Shown: piece after piece, positions 21,112 through 32,869 of the stretch
How the letters are laid out: every line of letters starts with the position of its first letter
Numbering within the stretch: position 1 is the first letter of the stretch
Source: Platerodrilus igneus
Lineage: Eukaryota; Arthropoda; Insecta; Coleoptera; Lycidae
Assembly (NCBI GenBank): GCA_036346225.1
Contig: JARFIW010001323.1
Coordinates: 310,001-374,000, forward strand
Direction: 5' to 3'
Length of the DNA: 64,000 bases
Made by a program: the position numbers and the translations under genes
The notes under the pieces: generated by a model
Database searches by the model: none
The model's input: only the letters and a program-made list of their open reading frames with translations
What the model was told of the DNA's origin: nothing

Positions 21112-22705
21112 GGTGTGAACTTAGCGATGAGAATGAGCGATGAAAAGGTCGAACTGGCAACATCACTAGCCTCGTGACGGGTACTCCCATCCAAGTTTAT
21201 TTCATTAAGATAAACATTGCGAGGGCTACACATTAATGCCACACAATCAAAAACAATGTATAATGGAATAAATAATAAGACTAACTATTATAAATAAATT
21301 TATTGTAAAAGCTTTAACACCGTTATTTAAAAACACAGAATATTAGGGAACAAAACTGTATCCTTATATTTATGATTGTTACAAGTATGTAGTGCCAACC
21401 TACTGAAAGTGTATATCATTGCCTACAAAATTAGTATTATGCACTGTACTGTTAGTCACCAGTTACAGTCTATGCTCAACGGTCAACGAGCGAAATAATT
21501 CAATTATTCTGATCGAACCTACTACATGTCCTACATAAAAATTCAACTTTTAAACATTAAAAAATGTATTAAGCCTTATGAGCCAGTTTGAAATATATAC
21601 AAAAAAATCGAGCGTTCAATAGGCTTTCATTAGCCATCATTTTCAACGTTTGCTCTACGAAGTAAGAGTAAAAAAATTCACTTGCACGGATAGAACATAT
21701 ACGCGTTCTAAAAAAATTCAACTTTGAAAAATTAAAAAACGTGTTAAGCCTTTTTGAGCCAGGTTGAAATTTATACCAAAAAATCGAGCATTCAATAGGC
21801 TTTCATTAGCCACCATTTTCAACGTTTGCTCTACGAAGTAAGAGTAAAAAAATTCACTTGCACGGATAGAACATATACGCGTTCTAAAAATTCAACTTTG
21901 AAAATTAAAAACGTGTTAAGCCTTTTGAGCCAGGTTGAAATTTATACTAAAAAATCGAGCATTCAATAGGCTTTCATTAGCCACCATTTTCAACGTTTGC
22001 TCCACGAAGTAAGAGTTAAAAAATTCACTTGCACGAATTGAACATATACGCGTTCTAAAAAAATTCAACTTTGAAAAATTAAAAAACGTGTTAAGCCTTT
22101 TTGAGCCAGGTTGAAAGTTATACCAAAAAATCGAGCATTCAATAGGCTTTCATTAGCCACCATTTTCAACGTTTGCTCTACGAAGTAAGAGTAAAAAAAT
22201 TCACTTGCACGGATAGAACATATACGCGTTCTAAAAAAATTCAACTTTGAAAAATTAAAAAACGTGTTAAGCCTTTTTGAGCCAGGTTGAAATTTATACT
22301 AAAAAATCGAGCATTCAATAGGCTTTCATTAGCCACCATTTTCAACGTTTGCTCCCCGAAGTAAGAGTTAAAAAATTCACTTGCACGAATTGAACATATA
22401 CGCGTTCTAAAAAAATTCAACTTTGAAAAATTAAAAAACGTGTTAAGCCTTTTTGAGCCAGGTTGAAAGTTATACAAAAAAATCGAGCATTCAATAGGCT
22501 TTCATTAGCCATCATTTTTAACGTTTGCTCCACGAAGTAAGAGTGAAAAAATTCACTTGCACGGATAGAATATATACGCGTTCTAAAAAAATTCATTGCA
22601 ATGGTTATGTTGATACAATAAACTCGGATGAAGGCACCTGTTAGAGACTAGTGATGTTGCCAGATCGACCTTTCCATCGCTCATTCTCATCGCTAAGTAC
22701 ACACC
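21112..22705. mobile_element. TIR element carrying a 176-bp tandem repeat array
   Basis: Inverted repeats of about 105 bp bound the element: 21112-21222 and 22600-22705. The outer 57 bp (ggtgtgaacttagcgatgag... against its complement ending acacc) pair with few mismatches; the inner part is about 70% by eye. Between them lie about 310 bp of AT-rich DNA and then the array at 21537-22605. No transposase is present, so this is a non-autonomous DNA transposon with satellite-like contents, sitting in the PSMD8 intron. No clear target duplication was seen. Confidence 0.75.
21537..22605 (+). repeat. Six-copy 176-bp tandem repeat
   Basis: The anchor aggctttcattagcca recurs at 21621, 21797, 21968, 22144, 22320 and 22496, giving spacings of 176, 171, 176, 176 and 176. 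Each unit runs from aattcaacttt through a GAGCCAGGTTGAAA block to acgcgttctaaaa. Units 3 and 5 share variants (ttatact, gctcc, cgaattgaacat) against units 2 and 4, so the array shows a two-unit higher-order pattern. It does not code. Confidence 0.9.
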
Positions 22706-23145
22706 GATATTAGATGATTGCCCATAGCCGGAGTATGTATATTGTGTATGTTTTCTGTTCAGTTCATCAACAAATCTGATATTATAACAGGGTCCTCTTT
22801 AGATCGATTTATTACCTATTTTCAGGTTAGTAGTTTTAGATAATTAGTTTAGTTGTTTTGTGCAAAATTTAAGAATATTATATAAGTTTTGACGTGTATA
22901 ATTTTCTTTGTTTCGTAGGTTTGAAAAGTACTGTCAGGAATAAATATGCAATGCCCCATTCCGCGACCGTATGTTCAACAGTACAGTTTATAAGTGAATT
23001 CGTCGATAAAAAATACGACCTCGGAAATAATATTATTAGCAAGTGATAAAATCAAAACAGGTATTGTTTTCTAAACATTCCTCATCCTTTTATTACAACC
23101 ACATTAAATAAACCTAACCCAAACCACTTACCAAAACTACCTGAA
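22706..23145. other. Probable 5' UTR region of the second LINE
   Basis: It lies between the TIR element and the first ORF1 fragment. No ORF is present; the LINE 5' end is not sharply visible. Confidence 0.35.
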
Positions 23146-24352
23146 ATGTATCCTTTACCAACAATAATACCCTCAACCATAAATCATTCAACCAGCCAAA
23201 CAAAAAACCCACTCATCCATCAGACAATAAAAGAAGGGACATATTCCAATGCAGTAAAAAGCAATGCACCAAACAAACAAACATCTGCAAGCAGTTTCCC
23301 TTCAAAAGAAAATGCAATTATATTAAATTCACGAAGTTAGAAGATTATCTAAATGCAATCATGGAAATAATAGATCCTAAAAATATAACCTTTGCATCAA
23401 GAATAGCAAACAACCAGATCTGTATTTATTTAACTACAAAAGAAGATGCTGCCCAGTTTGTAAACAACCATCCTAAAATAACAGTGAATAACACAGAAGT
23501 GGAAATACCTAAATTACTAACGCTCACCATAAGGGTGGTTATTTCAAATGTTAGCCCATCCATATCACATAATGTAGCACACATAAAGCTAAATATAAGT
23601 TTAACAGGCAAGATGTCATTTATAAAAGCTGCATTATCAGAAATAAAATTTAAACACATACAAAGCTTTCATAGACAAATCTATGTTAAACAAACTGCAA
23701 ATTTAAACATCCCAGAATCAATAATAGTATTATTTGAAGAAACCCCCTACAGACTATTTTTATCTACAGAAACATACTGCTATACATGTAAACAAACCAG
23801 CCATTCAACCTCAAGCTGTGAGGAACACAATATACAGAGTAAAGCAAAACAACCTGAACAAATAACAAACCTAAATGAAACAATAAGAAATAAAAGACCA
23901 AATCAGTCATCCGAAAGTACACCTACAGAAGAACTAAATGAAACTTACATTGAACATCAAATAAGAGAAGCAACACAAAAGAAAAAGAAGAAACCAGCCA
24001 AGAAGCAACACAGTCAAATTTATCACAAACCAAACGGACAAACAAAAAACAATAAAGGATCCTACAATTAAAAAGAAGAATTTGGAACAAACTGAATCCC
24101 CAAAACACAATACAATAAAGGAAATCATATAAAGTGATCCAGGACTTTCTAGAAAACACTATCGGAACACAAAAAATACTACAATTAAGTAAAAACTATA
24201 CCAAAGATACAAACCAACTCATACAAATGATGCATGAAATCCAAAACAATACTGATGACAAAAAAATAAAAACAATGACAAGAATAACTAAAACAATGGA
24301 GGAACAACAAATTGACTCAGAAATGTCCGATTCCTCAGTCGATGATCAATAA
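23146..24352 (+). pseudogene. LINE ORF1 with zinc knuckle, broken
   Basis: Fragments at 23146-23340, 23361-24071 and 24134-24352 are successive parts of one protein joined through frameshifts. The middle part has an RNA-binding-like region (KITVNNTEVEIPKLL...) and one CCHC-like cluster, CYTCKQTSHSTSSC, followed by a Lys/Gln-rich tail. The last part (FLENTIGTQKILQLSK) ends with a stop one base before the ORF2 start, typical spacing for these elements. Confidence 0.7.
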
Positions 24353-24353
24353 C

Positions 24354-25326
24354 ATGAACATCATTCAATGGAATTGTAATGGACTTCAATCCCATAAAGC
24401 TGAATTCCAAAAACTAAATGAAGAAACACAACCTCATTACATATGCTTACAAGAAACACGCTTCAAAGAACGTCAAAACATAAATACATACAATTTTATA
24501 CAATATCCCAAGGACAGACTAAACACACATATAGCTAGCGGAGAGGTGGCAATTCTAGTAAACAACAAAAAACATATAGAGGAAATAGCCCTAACAACAA
24601 ACTTAGAAGCAATAGCTATAAGATTCTTGACACCTAATAAAACTAAAGTAACCTTATGTAATTATATCTACCACCACAACTAAACTGCAATCAAGAGTCC
24701 ATTGAACATCTTTTAAAACAGTTACCCCTCCAATCATTATACTAGGTGACATAAACGGGCACAATATAATATGGGGTTCCCGACAAACTGACAAAAGAGG
24801 AAGAATGGTAGAGAAAATAATAAATGAAAACAATCTCATGATACTAAATGACAACCCATCAACACATTTTTGCTCAAAATCAGGTACATTTTCAAATATA
24901 GACCTAACAATTTGCGACCCAAAAATTACACCAAATCTAGAATGGAAAGTAATTCAAAATCTATATGGTAGTGACCATTTTCTTATACTTATTAGCTCAC
25001 AAGAAAGTCATACAAACCTCAAACCCCATACATCATACTCAAAATGGAGAATAGAAGAGAATAAGTGGCCCCAATTCCAAACATTGCTAACCAACAATAC
25101 CAAAAACAAACAATATTCAAGCATAAACCAAAACATAAACGAAATCATAGAATCTTTTAGCCAAGGCATAATAAAAACAGCCAAACAAACATTCAAGTTA
25201 TCCAATAGAAACAATAAAAAACAGTACCATGGTGGAATAAGGAATGCGAAAAAGCAAGCAAAGACAATAAAAGAGCGCTATACAAATATCGGAAAAACAA
25301 AACATAGAAAATCAAATAGAATTTAA
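24354..25326 (+). pseudogene. LINE ORF2: AP endonuclease part, one frameshift
   Basis: It begins MNIIQWNCNGLQSHK. Endonuclease motifs follow: WNCNG, QETR (catalytic Glu), then after a frameshift near 24680-24740 GDINGHN (ILGDINGHN) and SDHF (GSDHFLI). Past 25200 the linker to the RT runs into frameshifts. The enzyme would nick chromosomal DNA at insertion. Confidence 0.75.
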
Positions 25327-25699
25327 AAAAACAAAAGCTATTAGCAGACGTACAATAAAACAGAGCAAGAAAAGAGCATGGGAAAACTGTGTTTCCTCCA
25401 TAACCTGTAATACGTCTGATAACCAAATTTGGAACAAAATAAAAGCAATTAAGGGGATAAATAACATTCCACTTGCAACAGATGTAATATTCATAGGACC
25501 CACCAAAAGTATTTTAGACCCCAAGAAATAGCAGAAAAATAGCAGACGAATTTGCCAAAATATCTAGCAATTCAAATTATAATAAAGACTTCAATACAAT
25601 AAAACCAAATACAGAAGTCAATCAAATTATCAAAATTGAAGAACAAAACAGCCCATTAAACAAATCATTTACAATGGACGAACTAGAAAACAGTATTTC

Positions 25700-26300
25700 A
25701 CAACAAAAAAACAAAAAAGTTCAGGACCAGACCAAATAATTCCAGAAATGATCAAACACCTACCATATGAAAATAAGAAACACCTACTAGACATATATAA
25801 CTTCATATGGAACAACAATGTATACCCTATAGAATGGAACAAAGTCATTACAATACCAATATTAAAACCATCAAAAGATAAGACAAACCCAGCAAACTAT
25901 CGACCTATAGCACTGTCAAATGTATTATCAAAAATAATGCAAAAAATAGTAAATAAAAGGCTAATGTGGTATATAGAAAATAATGACATATTAAGCAATA
26001 CCCAAGCAGTTTTAGGACAGGCAGAGCAACAACAGATCAAACACTTAAACTAAAAATAGAAATAGAAAAACCATCTGAACTTTAACATCTAGTAGCAATA
26101 TTCTTAGACTTACATAAGGCATATGACACCACATGGAAATATGCGATAATACAAACACTAATAGAACATAACATACAAGGAAAAATACTACGCTACATAA
26201 AAAACTTCCTGGAAAACCGCTTTTTCCAAGTCAAAACAAATGGATCAGATCAAGACTTGATTACAGTTGTATCACATACAGCACTGCCAAACTTTCTAAT
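25700..26300 (+). pseudogene. LINE ORF2 reverse transcriptase, catalytic core deleted
   Basis: 25748-26053 holds the RT N-terminal region (ITIPILKPSKDK...NYRPIALSNV). 26090-26270 holds motif A (FLDLHKAYDTTW) and the following helices. At about 26280 the sequence jumps straight to the post-RT connection (DTIQNTALRLATGAYRTS), so the segment with the PQGS and xADD catalytic motifs is absent. The deletion makes this copy irreversibly inactive. Confidence 0.75.
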
Positions 26301-26729
26301 ATAAATCAATTAGACACAATTCAAAACACAGCTCTCAGATTAGCAACAGGTGCCTACAGAACAAGCTCAGTCAATAGTCTACAATGCATAGCAAATATAC
26401 CACCTTTATGTATAAGAAGAAATAAGTTGAACCTAAAATATATTGCAAAACTAGCATCAAACCAGAAAATAGAAGCAAACCACGACATCTTCAAAATTAA
26501 ACCATATAACACAAGATTAGGTACCAGTACTCCAACAGCCGCACCCTTAAAATACATGATGAAATAAATAAAACTATCCCTATTTGAAATCCTTCCACAA
26601 TATTTACCTATATTCCCATCATGGACTAGAAAACATATAACGACAAATGTATCACTATCAAATTATTCAAAAAAACATACAAGCAAAGCTCAGTATCATC
26701 AACGATTTAAAGAACTAAAGGAACAATAC

Positions 26730-27360
26730 AAGAGACATGAATTTATCTACACAGATGGGTCAAAAACTACCAACAAGTAGCTGCGGCTATACTCGGTCAA
26801 GACAAACAAAATCCAAATAACACTACACCCATATAGCAGCAGTTATACAGCCATTCAAGACATAACATCAAACCCAACACACACCAAATTTGCAATATGC
26901 ACAGACCATTTAAGTACTATTAAATCACTCGAAAAATGGTACACAACAGATCCAATAACGAACAATATACATGATGCTATACACAAAACAACAGAAGAAA
27001 TCGGAACTGAAATAATACTGATTTGGTCTCCAGCCCATGTTGGAATCCAAGGAAATGAAGCAGTAGATAAACTAGCTAAACAACAAATAACTAATACCAA
27101 CATCCAACTCAGAACTCCAATAACAAACATCTATACAATTATCTCAAGCAAAATAGACAAAAATGGGAAGAAACCTGGAAGAACACCCAAAATAACAAGC
27201 TTAGACAAATAAAACCAAAAACCGAACCGTATGCACACATCCCAAAATCAAGAAGACAACAAATAATATTAACAAGATTAAGAATAGAACACACTGCATA
27301 TACACACAACTACTTGATGACAAAAGAAGCTCAACCTGTATGTGAACAATGTAAAACCTA
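26730..27360 (+). pseudogene. LINE RNase H domain and C-terminal Cys motif
   Basis: The RNase H motifs are in order: FIYTDGSKT (first Asp), ICTDHLSTIKSL (the Asp of the LINE RNH family) and WSPAHVGIQGNEAVDKLAK (His and last Asp). Frameshifts separate FIYTDGS from the next block. A zinc-like cluster (CEQCKT) at 27343-27360 is split by the SINE and continues at 27676 (VEHILTNCEKY). This domain removes RNA from the hybrid during second-strand synthesis. Confidence 0.78.
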
Positions 27361-27362
27361 AC

Positions 27363-27662
27363 ATTACATGTGATTTTCCAATGCTCCACCCGAAGGTACT
27401 ACATTGGCCAGGAAGCGAGTTTTTTTTACCTGGAAAATTTTTTGAATTTTGCCGAATCTTTGCTGTTCCAAGCAAGGTAGGGATCTTTAACGTGCGTGAC
27501 AACACTCACACACGGGACCTCCATTTTACCTCTCATCCGAACGAGGGTGTATTTTTGCGAAAAATGCTCGCCTAACATTTTTCAAGCGGACCGTGTCGGG
27601 ATCCGAACCCGGGACCTAGGGCGTAGTAGTCACACACATACCACTACGCCACGGAGCCGCCT
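27363..27662 (-). mobile_element. tRNA-derived SINE, copy 1 (inside the second LINE)
   Basis: Read on the minus strand the head is tRNA-like: GGCTCCGTGGCGTAGTGG (box A) and GGTTCGGATCC (box B, one change from GGTTCGAATCC), promoters for RNA polymerase III. A central domain (acacgggacctccattttacc on the plus strand) is shared by all four copies. The insertion splits the LINE Cys motif and is bounded by an exact 13-bp direct repeat, tgtaaaacctaac, at 27350-27362 and 27663-27675. It transcribes opposite to PSMD8. Confidence 0.93.
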
Positions 27663-27840
27663 TGTAAAACCTAACAGTAGAGCATATCCTAACGAATTGT
27701 GAAAAATATCAACAAAACAGACTCAAATACAACATACAACAAGATGTACAAACTATCCTGAGAGACACACCCAATATTGAACCACTGCTGAACTATCTTA
27801 AAGATATAGAAATCCTACATCGTATATAAAACATACAAAG

Positions 27841-28080
27841 ATAAACATACATTGTAGCATAAATTATAAATAATACTTCCAACCTCCGCTAATAACTGTA
27901 AAGGTGGAAGCGAATAAAAGTGAAATTAAAAAAAATGCAATGTCTAATATAACAATCAAATAGTAATATGAAAGGTCGTTTACTGATGCGGAGCTGATTA
28001 AGATTGCAGAAGAAATTTTATTTGAAGATATAGTTTTAGATAACAATGTACTAACTGACGTCGAGGACCATGGTGATGAC
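27841..28080. other. Start region of the piggyBac remnant
   Basis: Low-complexity AT-rich DNA followed by protein-like sequence (FTDAELIKIAEEILFED) in frame with the transposase N-terminus; terminal repeats were not found. Confidence 0.4.
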
Positions 28081-28822
28081 AATGTGGAAAATTTTTTTGA
28101 AAAGGAGATGCTTCCGCCAAATCAAATAAAACTTTGTCCCTCGACATCATGTACCGATGATAATCAAAGAGAAGCAGAAAATATTTCAATAACTGATTAT
28201 CAGATAGAAAATAACAGTTTTGCACCATCAACATCAAATATTGGAGATGACAATTGCCGTTCATTTAGGTCGAGATCAAACCATGTTGCACCAAATTACA
28301 ATGAAATTGGAATGGACATGTACAATACTAATAGGAGTAAGTATAAAAGTAGAAAACAAGCAAGTAAACAAGACTTACAGAAATCGAAAAAGGGGCATAG
28401 GGACGAATTGATGCCAGAATTCAACATTTCGTGTGGTCGAAGATGAGTTTAGCAATTGTTCTAGTCCTACTGATGTTTATTTGCATATACTGGGAGATGT
28501 AATTGACAACATAGTTTTCCAGATAACTTGTGTGGCTACCCGAAATAACAAAAATCTAGGGCTGATAAAAAAACAGGAACTGCTTTCTTTTATCGGAATA
28601 AATTTTTTGATGGCCTATCATCATTTGCCAGCTTGGAAACAATATTGGAATGGAAGTTCTAATATATGTTTACCATTAATAACCAACTGTATGTCACGAA
28701 ATAGATTTGAAGATATCTTGAGATTTCTCCATTGTAATGATAATAGCGTTCTTCTACATGGCAATAGAAATAAAGTATATAAAGTATACCCTATTCATGT
28801 TAAATATGGGATGAAGTCATAA
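28000..28822 (+). pseudogene. piggyBac transposase, N-terminal part
   Basis: An acidic N-terminus (28000-28446) runs through a frameshift near 28440 into 28433-28822. The latter shows the hallmark piggyBac sequence LLSFIGINFLMAYHHLPAWK, then MSRNRFEDILRFLHCND. The protein catalyses cut-and-paste transposition at TTAA. The first catalytic Asp region, expected further on, is missing because the fragment ends at the nested insertion. Confidence 0.8.
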
Positions 28823-28982
28823 TTCAAATAAATGCTACGTTGTCATGGTTGTTATTTTATATTTAAACATATGATTTAAAAAATATTTGTAACCTCACTT
28901 AAACCTAACAATGACACAATGCACTTTCATAATAGATGTAATTTTCTACTCGATATGAAAAAGTATACGTAAAACACATAAT

Positions 28983-29108
28983 TCAGTTACTTATGTCTCT
29001 TACAGCTGTTAAAGGGAAAAATGGGCCACCATTATCCCGTTCTTTCTCAAAGCACTGAATTAGAGAAGAAACGATTTCTTGTGCGTGCGAATCCAAATGT
29101 TTAGGCAT
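28983..29108 (-). pseudogene. N-terminal fragment of a different transposase (pogo/Tc1-like HTH), nested
   Basis: A 41-codon minus-strand frame begins MPKHLDSHAQEIVSSL and continues FEKERDNGGPFFPL, a pattern I know from the N-terminal DNA-binding part of insect IS630/Tc1-type transposases. GTAAGAG shortly after could be a splice donor. It sits in the gap of the piggyBac gene in opposite orientation, so a second transposon inserted here. No other part of that element was recognised. Confidence 0.5.
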
Positions 29109-29374
29109 TCTAAATGTTAAATACTCGAAACTTGCAATGTATAAAGTGTTGTAGTTCTGAAAAGAACTGTTTTATTTAGCAACTATAAAGCACAAACGAT
29201 TTACTACAAAACTAAAGAATGACAATAAAATGAGAAATGTCAAAGTAATAGAAGTAAAAAATGTTGCAACACCGAACAGAACTGCCAACTGCTACACACT
29301 AAATCCTAATATCATTAAACCTACGTTCATAGTTACGTTCACATTTTACAATCTCTAGCACTTTATTACTGTTT

Positions 29375-30050
29375 ATGACGTCATTCCATAATTATCTTGA
29401 ACAGGGTATAAGACCAATGGTGTTATTATTACGATTTTTTAGTGTCCAAAACAGACAAGGGTGTTCAAATGGACGGACAACCGTGTGGTGTATTTTGCAT
29501 CAAACTTTCACGATACAAAGTCACAGTGAAAAGAAAGCAAAAAAGATGGTTCCCGACTAGATGTAAACTCCTTCGATAGTGACCGATTACAATAAGCATG
29601 GGGGGGGGGTAGCGCACATCAGTTGAGAGAGACGTATGGTATGAACCGAAGGTCGAGAAAAAGGTGGCACGTGTACTTTGGGACTTCCTTGACATAGCTT
29701 TTATAAATGCCAATATTATTTATAATATACTTGATGAAAATATGTCGACATTTGAATTTAGAAGTGCAATTGCATTGGGGTTTATTTCACATTCTTCCAC
29801 AAATGTCAAAGGTTTCTATATTATCTTCGACACCAAAACGTCGAAAATATAATTATTCTGTTCATTAAGATATTCGGCTTTGTAATCTTGGATCGCATTG
29901 GGTTATTTTTGAAAAGCTAAAGGACGATGCGAAATGTGCAGCAGCAAGAGCATACAATCGAGACCGCATTCCAAATATTCCACTTGTGGCATCTTTTTGT
30001 GCTGCAATTCAGAAAAAAAATTGCTTCGCCGAACACCACGGAATTTAGTT
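29375..30050 (+). pseudogene. piggyBac transposase, C-terminal part with Cys-rich domain
   Basis: Several frames carry the conserved end: KDGSRLDVNSFDS, then GGSAHQLRETYGMNRRSRKRWH and FINANIIYNILDE. The zinc-binding Cys-rich tail (CEMCSSKSIQSRPHSK, then CGIFLCCN) is at 29930-30005. A run of nine G at 29600-29609 coincides with one frame break. The last catalytic Asp region near GG.AH.D is damaged. Confidence 0.75.
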
Positions 30051-30069
30051 TTTATCTCCTTATTTTTTA

Positions 30070-30832
30070 TTGTTAGTTACATATATCCCCCAATTAATAT
30101 GTATATAAATTTAAAGGCAATTATTATGTCTTAAGAAATCGAATGTTACATTGTATAATTGAAGGTAATCATATAACAGGTTAATGAAAGTTCATATCAG
30201 ACATGAGAACGAAAGTAACTACTTTGTATTCCAGACGCAACCTGATACTGCAGGTACATGACACAATGAACTGCAATAAAAGCAGACAATTAAGATTACT
30301 AAGAAGTAGACAGTGTATGTTATCAAGAAATAGCAGACGGTGAGATCTGCATTTCCCACAAGATGATGTGAGAGCAGGGATTACATAAATTCCCTTATGA
30401 GCCACTGATGGCCAGTCAGTCATGAATTTCATAACTTTAACATTGTTGGTGGTTCAAGCTATTCACCATAATTTTTAATTACTGATTATTAACTTCAAGT
30501 ATTTTGTCAATTTCAATTAGTTTAATAAATTTAAGTTGATTGTAACAGAAAGAAGTCATTTTTGGTAATTGTATAATTGAGAATAAAATCAATAGAAGTT
30601 TTTGGGAAATAAATCTTTTTTAAAAAGAAGCTCCCAAAGGTCCAAAAGCTATCTTGGTCTGTAATAAAATGATTAATTTTTTATACTGTAATAAAATATA
30701 TGATTTAATGTTTTGGACTTTAGATAATGTGTTTATTTACCAGCATAGAAAGCGACAGCAGATCGAATTGACTACACTGAAATGACAACTATAAAAGTTG
30801 AGCAACCCATTTTTTAAGTCATAACTCAAGTG
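30070..30832. other. AT-rich intronic spacer
   Basis: No gene or repeat recognised between the piggyBac remnant and the RTE element. Confidence 0.35.
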
Positions 30833-31113
30833 GTCCATTTCGAATGGATCTGCACCTTGCCGAAGTTCTAAATTACTAGAACAGGTGTAATGGCTTGCGT
30901 TTTCTAATGCGCTAAAGAGCCAAACTATAGGTCCAACCAAAGTAGTAGGGTCGTTAGTGAGGAACCAGACTAAGACAGGTCCCCGAAAGAGGGCAGCGGC
31001 TCTTTCGGTACTTAGATTGGGCAGAGACCATAGGGGTCGGTATGGCAGTCTAAGACACACTACCGCGATGTGGAAGGCAACGGGAAACCACCACATTACC
31101 TCCCAAGTACACA

Positions 31114-31381
31114 TTACATTTGATTTTCCAATGCTCCACCCGAAGGTACTACATTGGCCAGAAAGCGAGTTTTTTTTACCTGGAAAATTTGGAGTTTTGC
31201 CGAACCCTTGCTGTTCAAGCAAGGTAGGGATCTTTAACGTGCGTGACAACACTCACACACGGGACCTCCATTTTACCTCTCATCCGAACGAGGGTGTATT
31301 TTTGTGAAAAATGCTCGCCTAACATTTTTCAAGCGGACCGTGTCGGGATTCGAACCCGGGACCTTGGGCGTAGTAGTCACA
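31114..31381 (-). mobile_element. tRNA-derived SINE, copy 2 (in the RTE 5' region, head truncated)
   Basis: Same family as 27363-27662, with a box B GGTTCGAATCC, but the copy stops in the tRNA-like head before box A. The flanks are a 14-bp direct repeat ctcccaagtacaca at 31100-31113 and 31382-31395. The homologous RTE copy on the minus strand has this 14-mer once, uninterrupted, at 47340-47353, so the empty site is seen directly. Confidence 0.95.
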
Positions 31382-31519
31382 CTCCCAAGTACACAGCGTA
31401 CTTAAATTGTAACAAACATGATGGCAATCTCTGGGGTAAAAGATTCCGGAGTTAAAATAGTCCCCCATTCGGATCTCCGGGAGGGGAAAGTTAAAAATAA
31501 TAGTCGGGAACATTCTGCG

Positions 31520-32716
31520 AGTCGGAGCGTGGAATGTTAGAAGTATGAAGCAAGTAGGTAAGCTAGAGAACCTAAAAATCGAAATGAATAGATTATCACT
31601 AGACATAGTAGGGATCAGCGAAGTTCGGTGGTCAGAGGCGGGGATTTTGGAGTGGAGACTTCAGGGTAATTCATACAGGAGCGGAGGACGGAAATTTGGG
31701 TGTGGGGATAGTTATGCGGAAAAGATAGGATACTGTGTAGAAAATTACTTACAAAAGAACGAAGAGTACTCATGGTTAGATTAGAATCTAAACCGGTAAA
31801 CACAGTAATAATACAAGTATACATGCCCACCTCTAGCTACAGTGACGAGGAGGTAGAAGCGATCTACAGAGGTATCGAGACATATTAAGATACGTAAAAG
31901 GACACGAAAATTTAATAATTACGGGGATTTTAATGCTGTGGTAGGTGAGGGTAGGGAAGGAGCGGTAGTAGGTTTATTTGGTTTAGGCACGAGAAACGAC
32001 AGGGGAAATAGGCTGGTAGAATTTTGCGACAAGAACAATTTAATCATTACAAACACATTATTTCAACATCATGCTAGAAGACGATATACGTGGAAGATGC
32101 CAGGAGATATAGGACGATATCAAATAGATTACATTCTTGTTAGACAACGGTTTAGGAATCAAGTAAAAGACTGTAGAAGCTACCCAGAAGCAGATATAGA
32201 TACTGACCACAACATCGTAATTATGGCCGCACTTAAATTTAAAAATCTGAAAAAGGGAACGGAAAAAGGCACTTGGACTTAGAGAAACTAAAAGATAAAG
32301 ATATTCAAGTAAGATTCGAAAAAAAGTCAAATGAATTGCTGAAACATATTGGGAAAATATCTGAAACTAAGAAAGTAGAAACAGAATGGAATAACATTAA
32401 ATCCAGCCTAGACATGGCGGCCAGAGATATTTTGGGGTATACACAAAAAGAAAATAAGAAACCATGGATAACAAAGGATATCGTGAATTTAATAGAAGAA
32501 AGGCGAAAATACAAAAATAAATCAGACGAAACAGGAAAACAGAGATACAAAACCATAAAATTGGAAATTATTCCAAAATGCAGGAAAGCTAAAGAACAAT
32601 GGATTGATGAAAAGTGCAAAGAAGTACAAACTAAGATGGAAATAGGAAAGACAGACGAAGCATACAAATTAATTAGAATGAATTTTAGGGATATAAAACC
32701 GTATAGCAAAATATAA
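31520..32716 (+). pseudogene. RTE ORF2: AP endonuclease and linker, broken
   Basis: GAWNVRSMKQVGKL at about 31528 starts the endonuclease, with DIVGISEVRW (catalytic Glu), VYMP, NLIITGDF-like (31915, frameshifted), YQIDYILV and DTDHNIVIM (catalytic Asp-His). Pieces at 31545-31784, 31938-32282 and 32273-32716 are in different frames. The last is a Lys-rich linker (ARDILGYTQKENKKPW) before the RT. Confidence 0.8.
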
Positions 32717-32869
32717 GGGACGACAAGGAAACGTCATTATAGAAAACATAGAGAAAGTGAGTAGATGGCAAGAATATATAGGAATTTATATGCAGGAGAG
32801 GAACTAACTGCATTAGAACAGGAATCAGACATTGAAAATGATGACTTGGGATATCCTATACTTGAGACG

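Larger units (their letters stand above)
22730..27840 (+). mobile_element. Second LINE (Jockey/I-like with RNase H), inactive, in the PSMD8 intron
   Basis: ORF1 with one CCHC-type knuckle (23146-24352), ORF2 with AP endonuclease (24354-25000), reverse transcriptase (about 25700-26280) and RNase H (26740-27100), and a C-terminal Cys motif interrupted by a SINE. The RNase H domain separates it from the LINE at 13.6-18.8 kb and points to the I or related group. The RT core is deleted at about 26280. Several frameshifts and stops are present. It lies in the same orientation as PSMD8. Confidence 0.82.
27970..30060 (+). mobile_element. piggyBac-type DNA transposon remnant with a nested fragment
   Basis: The transposase N-terminus and part of the DDE core (28000-28822) and the C-terminal part (29375-30050) are in order and orientation. 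About 540 bp of foreign sequence between them has replaced the central catalytic region. Expected TTAA-flanked terminal repeats were not identified. It lies in the PSMD8 intron. Confidence 0.75.

Noticed and set aside
22241..22477. 78-codon minus-strand open frame in the 176-bp array
   Set aside because: It repeats with the 176-bp period and is a by-product of the tandem repeat.
21537..22605. 176-bp array considered as a CRISPR-like repeat
   Set aside because: Units are contiguous with no unique spacers, and the context is eukaryotic.
27575..27662. tRNA-like sequence read as a tRNA gene
   Set aside because: Boxes A and B are present, but the body continues into a SINE and lacks a proper tRNA acceptor stem; the same head recurs in other copies with target duplications.
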